Shown here: one piece after another, positions 58,971-64,000 of the stretch
Numbering within the stretch: position 1 is the stretch's first letter
Layout: every line of letters starts with the position of its first letter
Translations under genes and position numbers: made by a program
Notes under the pieces: model-generated
What the model was told of the DNA's origin: nothing
Database searches by the model: none
What the model saw: only the letters and a program-made list of their open reading frames with translations
From: Eukaryota sp. TZLM1-RC
Lineage: Eukaryota; Metamonada: BaSk clade
DNA length: 64,000 bases
Direction of reading: 5' to 3'
Assembly (NCBI GenBank): GCA_040285825.1
Contig: JAUPSS010000002.1
Location: 1,054,001-1,118,000, forward strand

Positions 58971-61900
58971 CTATTCGAGATATTCTTCCAAAGACCACAG
59001 AGTTTTTAAACTTCTTGTCCTGCTCAAGAGAGAACTTCCAGTGGCTGTGGTTTCTGGTTCACTTGGTGTCATTGGAGGTACTGCAATATTAGGAAAATTT
59101 CGCCTTGATGCAAGGGAAGCTGATGAACTGCTAGGAGAAGCCATGTTAATTGATTGTTCAACAGTAGGTAAGTTTGCCATGGAGCCTCGTTGGGCATGAA
59201 TCCTTCCTGAGTGAAGGTTTGCCATTGACCTTGTGTTGACTAGTGGAAGATTGGCCATAGAGTGAGTCGTATTGGGTAAACTAGCCATAGACGGACCCCC
59301 TGCCAAAGGAGGCAGATCATCTGGCAAATGAATCTCCACTCCCTTCTTCACCTCATCCATGGACCATATCTTCGTCCACATCTCAGGATGCATATTCAAA
59401 GAAAGGTAATTGTGGTAATAAGGTACCTTGAGATTAGGATCTTCACTAGAAGGCATCCTTTTTTTGGGAAGGTATTCAAAGAGATTATAAAAAAGAGCAA
59501 AAACTCTAAATAGCGAAAGAAGCAACCTGTAGAAAGGAAAAAGTAAGACAATGATGAGAGGACTTTGGAGGTCTTTTCGTCGACGCAATTTCACATAATT
59601 AAAGGCAAAAAACACAATATACTGAAGTAATATTACTCTGAAATAAATCAAACCAAGAGCTGCCAAATCAGCCATTAAAAAGAAATAAAGAATGATTAAT
59701 AAATGAAAATAGTCTCTCAGAATAGTAAGCATTTCATAGAGGTAAAAAGGCTTGAGAATAATCGTGTTAATGTTCCAATATCGCACAAAATGCTCCAAGT
59801 ACTTAAAAAAGAACCTATGAGCACATGCATCCTGAGGTAAGCTAAACATTTTGGTGGAAAGAGACATACCCAAGATTTGACTCTCTGGTTAAAGAGGGAT
59901 TTTTCGTCTATACAGTGGTCTCCAAATAAATCTTCTCCCAAATGGAAAAGGTCTTCTGGTGCTTGGGTGAGTGCGGGGGTAGCAGCTAAGCATATCAATC
60001 TCTTCATTTTGCCAGTAACACATCGCTCCCTCAAGATAAACCCCATCTGAGCATCTTCACCATGGAAAGCACTGTGGTTAAAAACTGAGTTGTTCAACAA
60101 ACCTGTTATGACATTCCAATACAAAATTCAACTCTTTCTTTTTCCAGATAGAAATTGCGCCACTGAGGTGAAGATAAACAAAGAAAAACATACTGAGGGT
60201 AAGCACAAGTCCCAAACTTTTCTTGAACAAGTTTTAGTAATCCGCTGAGTAAATATTCCATATCCTGGAAAGCAACAAGGAACGATCTCCTCCTCCAAGA
60301 ATTTCGGCATTGAGGTCTATTCATGTCAGCTCTAATGGTGATAACTCCTCCCGCGACGTCATCTTCTGCTAACCGATGGGTCTGCCAGCTCATATCCGCT
60401 GGAATCATGACGTCATCATCCATAATCACGACATATTCTATTTCTGGACGATAAGCTAAAATGTTTTTGTTGACATAATGTAAGCAAAACGTCTTATTAC
60501 CTGTGGGAATGTAGACATAATTGACAGTTCTTCCCCAAGCTTTAACTTTTTTAATGACTTCAATGGTACCATCATTGGGGAAAGGAGTAGGTCTGTTAGC
60601 ATTGTGACAGACATAAACATTACCATTTCCAACACTTCGACTAGCTAATCTTAGGGTTCTTTCAAAGTCAATAGCTTTTTGTTTCTTTAACTCCACCAAA
60701 TCTTCTCTTGACGGAGGTTTAATAAAGTTGTTTTTACAATTATTTAAAATCATATCGGGATCTCTACCTGCAGAGATATGGCTTGCTATAAGAATGGCAA
60801 CATTAGAATTATCATCATTGAACCCCTTTACTACCCTGTGTTCTGGCCAAGAAACACTAAAGAAGGCGAGAATGATGAGAAAATGCTCCAAGCCAAGGAT
60901 GAACAAGGTGATATAAATACTACCAAGTGAATGAAAAAACTTGGTGGCAACAAGAAAGTCTCGGTAAAAGAAAAATAAAAGAATAAACAAAACAAACGCA
61001 AAAACCATCCAAAAAACAATTTCTACCGTGTCTCTTGAACCAGGAGTATATTGTTTCTTTAAGCTTTCAAAGGCTTCAAGCAATCCAATCCAAGTATCAT
61101 TACGGAATACCCTTGCAGGGGGTTCTTCTGGCTGGTAACGTTCCTTGGCAGCAAGAGTTTCTTCGTCTTGGATTAATTCAAACCAATTGTCTGGTAGAGA
61201 GTGGTATTTTTCATTTGAAGTGTTTATTGAACCTTTGAAAAATCCTTTAAATCGTTCAAAAAGAAGTGCCAGAGTCAAAAAGAATATAAATATTGAAATC
61301 AAAAGAAAATCCAGAACATCAAAGCGATCCAAGTCTTCATCATACGCAAAGTACTCAATGCTTATAAAGTTGCAGACAGAATCGTGGGGAGAAGTTATTT
61401 CGACATTGAAACCGAGGAAGTCTACATGTCTGGCCTCTACTTTGATTGCAAATGGTGAATTACCCGTATCGATTCCAGTAATATATACAAAAACTTCAGG
61501 GATTCGTTGAAATTCGAAATTGAAAAAAATTCTTTTTGTAAAAACAAAATTATCCTCAAGGTGAAGTTCCCAGTTACTTGTGTTATTGACTCCAAAAGCC
61601 AACGAACTTCTATCAAAAACATTATACCTCAAGAAAGAAGAATTAAATGCCAACAAAGCGTATCTAATTTGCCTTAAATGTCCCATAGAGATAAAAGATG
61701 TTTCAGCAGAAACCGAATCGTTATATAAGGGATGAGGAACAACTTCATAGTTTGTTTCTATTGAATGGGCTTCTGTGAAGGGATCATCGTAATAGAATCT
61801 TAAACCTCTAAAGGAAAAGAAAACTTCAATATCATCAAAGTATTCGTGATTCATAGGTAGGGTAAAATCACCCAGCCACTCAGTTCCAAAACCCAAGTCA

Positions 61901-64000
61901 TTTGAGTCCAACTGATTGATGTCGGCATCTACAATGGCACTCAGCCCAACTAGTGAAGGATCATCAAAGCAGAGAGTACCAACTGCAAACCAAGAAAGAG
62001 TAATTGAATCTAGGTAAGATTCATCAAAGATGCTGATTCGAATGGTAAAATAATCCAGTTGAGGTCTATTCACCATAATGTCAACCCCAATCTGCTGTGA
62101 AGTCTCAATACCGGCCAAAGAGACGAAAACATGAGGACTTGACTCAAAGGCATTGTTATAGTATATGTCTGTATCAAAAATACTACCCCCACCTCCTCTA
62201 TGAAGTCTCCAAGCCGGTTCCCTGGTGTTGAATTGAATGACGCCCGAGTCTATTTGAAATGCTTCTGGGCAGAGAACGGGGTTAATTACATCAGAAATAG
62301 AGGGTGGTTGAATATAAAAGAAAATAAAAACAAATAAAGCGATAAATGAACTGTAAAAAACAAACGCCTTGACTTTTTTCCAAGTAAAAAAAGACCATCT
62401 ATAAGGTCTTCCTGGCTGAGGTGGTTGGTCGTCGTTGGTCTCTTGATTTTGGTTGACTTCTGATTCATCATTTCCGTCCTGATCAGTACCTACATCAGTT
62501 TCGGTAACATAAACACAATCAGAAGGTAGTTCCACGTCGATAGAGTTAGATTCGCCTTCATCACCATCATTTAATTGATCATTTGATTGATCAGTTTCCG
62601 ACTGACGACCACCAGACCCAAACACCTTTTCCCCCACAAGTTTCAAATCATTAACATCCTTGACACTTACTCGGGACGGTAATTGCTTCACATCATCCAC
62701 CTCCTCACCACTACTATCCATGCTAGCTGTTTCCCCGCTACTGTTTTCGTCTTCTGTGGAGTGGTATTCGAGATCAAGACCAGTAAACTTGGAAAGTTCT
62801 GCTGTGAATTCGGGTTGAGAAACTTTCTGTAAATGACCATTTTTTGGTTCTTTTTCTTTTGTCTTCTCTTGCTCTCCTTCACTCTCAAGTTCAGATTCCT
62901 CCGTGTCTCCAAGTTTTTCAAGCATGGGATCTGTATCGCCTTGGAATTTCTGCCCCCTAATCAAACCTATTCTTCTGAAAAATAAACAAGTGTTGAGGGA
63001 ATCGTGGACATCTTTGGGGTTTAAAGAAAGATTTGCAATCATTTGAATTCTAGGGCAATATTGTAGAATAAACCTTAGAACGGAGGTGAATAAGCAGTTC
63101 CTATAAGGAATGTGGGTCTTTTTGGAGGTAATTGCATTTAAAACCCCTTCCAAGAAGAACAGACTCTTATTGATCTTTACAGATTCATTAAAAAAGGGAG
63201 AATTTTTTCCCGACTCCTTATCAAAAGCCGCCAAGTCTACCAAAACTAACTTTGAATGGGTTTGTAATTGTCTGGAAACTAAATGAATTGAGAAAATACC
63301 ATGCCCTCTTGTAGACAACATATTAGATTTAGTTTTTCTTATAGTTCTAAATTCAGTACCCCTTGCCAGTTTTACCATTGCATCTCTTAGATCATCAACC
63401 TTGACTTGTCTCAGTCCTGGAATGATGCTGATTTGCTGGTTGGCAGATGCAGACATCACTAGTGAAGTGTTTAATTGAACAGGGCTTTTCTCACCTCTAT
63501 TGTTCTCTTCAATAGAAAGTAAGTCTGAAACACCCTCGCCATGAACTTCGAAATAAGACAAATGAACTTCTTGATCATCAGAAAGATTGTTGAAAATACA
63601 CTTTAAGCACCGTGGAATTAACCCCATAGTTTCGGTGGTGTTTTCAAGAGGTGATCCAAATAAGGTGTAACTTTTCCCTGCACCTGATCCTCCGTGATTC
63701 ATTATAGTTGTTGATTTATTTGCAAATAAGGCTGAAATACTTGGAACTGCAACTTCCTTGAATATAGCCAAGTTATCTTTTGTAAAAACTCTGGTAAAGG
63801 GAAAAGACCACGTTTCCTTCGTGTTGTTGACGCCTTGTTGTGTATTGGTTCTAGGGATCTTCATAATGATGGAATCTGTTGCGTCATCAAGTTCAATGGG
63901 AGACTGGTCGGGATAAGGCTTGAGTCGGCAGAAAACCGCTATTGGTTTTATTGTTTTCCTTTGTCTAGTTGGACTAGAAAGTTCAACTTCATCTCTGTCG
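58971..64000 (-). CDS. Kinesin motor - H-type lectin - family-2 glycosyltransferase fusion (5' end off the window)
   Basis: Exons 64000-60194 (open at the edge), 60162-60103, 60071-59870 and 59831-58971; introns are 31, 31 and 38 nt, all frame-consistent. Numbering from the internal Met at 63864: kinesin motor to about 300 (P-loop GGSGAGKS 58-65; NMLSTRGHG for switch I; LVDLAAFDKE for switch II; INKSLFFLEG; HIPYR). An acidic linker spans 310-480 and TM1 about 500-518. H-type lectin domains lie at about 540-635 and 770-842, each with the F.V.I and W/YFA signatures. Transmembrane segments follow near 849-870, 947-967 and 978-1003. The GT2 domain runs from about 1020: ILIASH, IMDDDVMIP, HGEDAQMG and QRVKSW, completed by exons 2-3. 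Further helices and a tail with SMANL-type repeats follow. Predicted topology puts motor and GT2 in the cytosol and lectins outside. Confidence 0.88.

Noticed and set aside
60083-60124. A 20-nt intron (GTATTG...TAACAG) joining the long kinesin-GT2 frame to the QRVKSW frame
   Set aside because: It keeps frame but skips the GT2 segment HGAISIWKKK. Two 31-nt introns (60163-60193 and 60072-60102) keep frame and restore both that segment and HGEDAQMG.

Overview
The window is nuclear DNA from an AT-rich, compact unicellular eukaryote that I cannot name. Its genes are eukaryotic housekeeping genes: TFIIIC, cleavage factor, SSU processome, TREX-2-like, TTT complex, a proteasome chaperone and phosphomannomutase. 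They lie tens to hundreds of bases apart. Where introns can be proven by protein frame they are mostly 29-38 nt (one 61 nt), GT...AG. The standard genetic code fits every gene.

Layout. 1-7 kb: a small unassigned gene, a TALE-type homeobox gene, TFIIIC subunit 5 (GTF3C5/tau95), a dead Fanzor (TnpB-like) gene, retroelement scraps, and Rna14/CstF-77. 7-16 kb: mostly decayed mobile DNA (an RLE-type non-LTR element, Fanzor, a retropepsin fragment, a family B DNA polymerase fragment, a palindrome-rich MITE) around one small Tudor-like gene. 16.3-19.2 kb: a 981-residue polytopic membrane protein with no recognised family. 19.7-27.2 kb: a nest of elements (DNA transposon and retroelement A inside retroelement B). 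27.7-36.8 kb: phosphomannomutase, a PSMG4-like chaperone, a micro-gene, Sas10/Utp3, TELO2, two small unassigned ORFs and an EB1-like CH/coiled-coil protein. 36.9-46.5 kb: retroelement and Fanzor remnants alternating with a SAC3/GANP protein, a TUT/TRF4-type nucleotidyltransferase and LSM12. 46.5-57 kb: an LTR element inserted in retroelement B, a retroelement C copy, and the best preserved retroelement A copy. 57-64 kb: trehalose synthase, then a very large gene running off the right edge.

The most unusual item is that last gene. It encodes, in one polypeptide, a kinesin motor, an acidic linker, a transmembrane helix, two H-type lectin domains, more transmembrane helices and a family-2 processive-type glycosyltransferase (DDD, GED, QRVKSW). 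Three short introns complete it. It resembles, with kinesin in place of myosin, the myosin-motor chitin synthases of fungi.

A second pattern: five Fanzor remnants all lie directly 5' of a gene start or promoter-like block, in the gene's orientation. Two short promoter-like sequence families recur at otherwise unrelated genes. Three lineages of R2/CRE-like non-LTR elements (called A, B and C here, each with a CCHC plus restriction-like endonuclease C-terminus) make up most of the repeats. In lineage A the RT and endonuclease frames are joined by a candidate -1 frameshift site.
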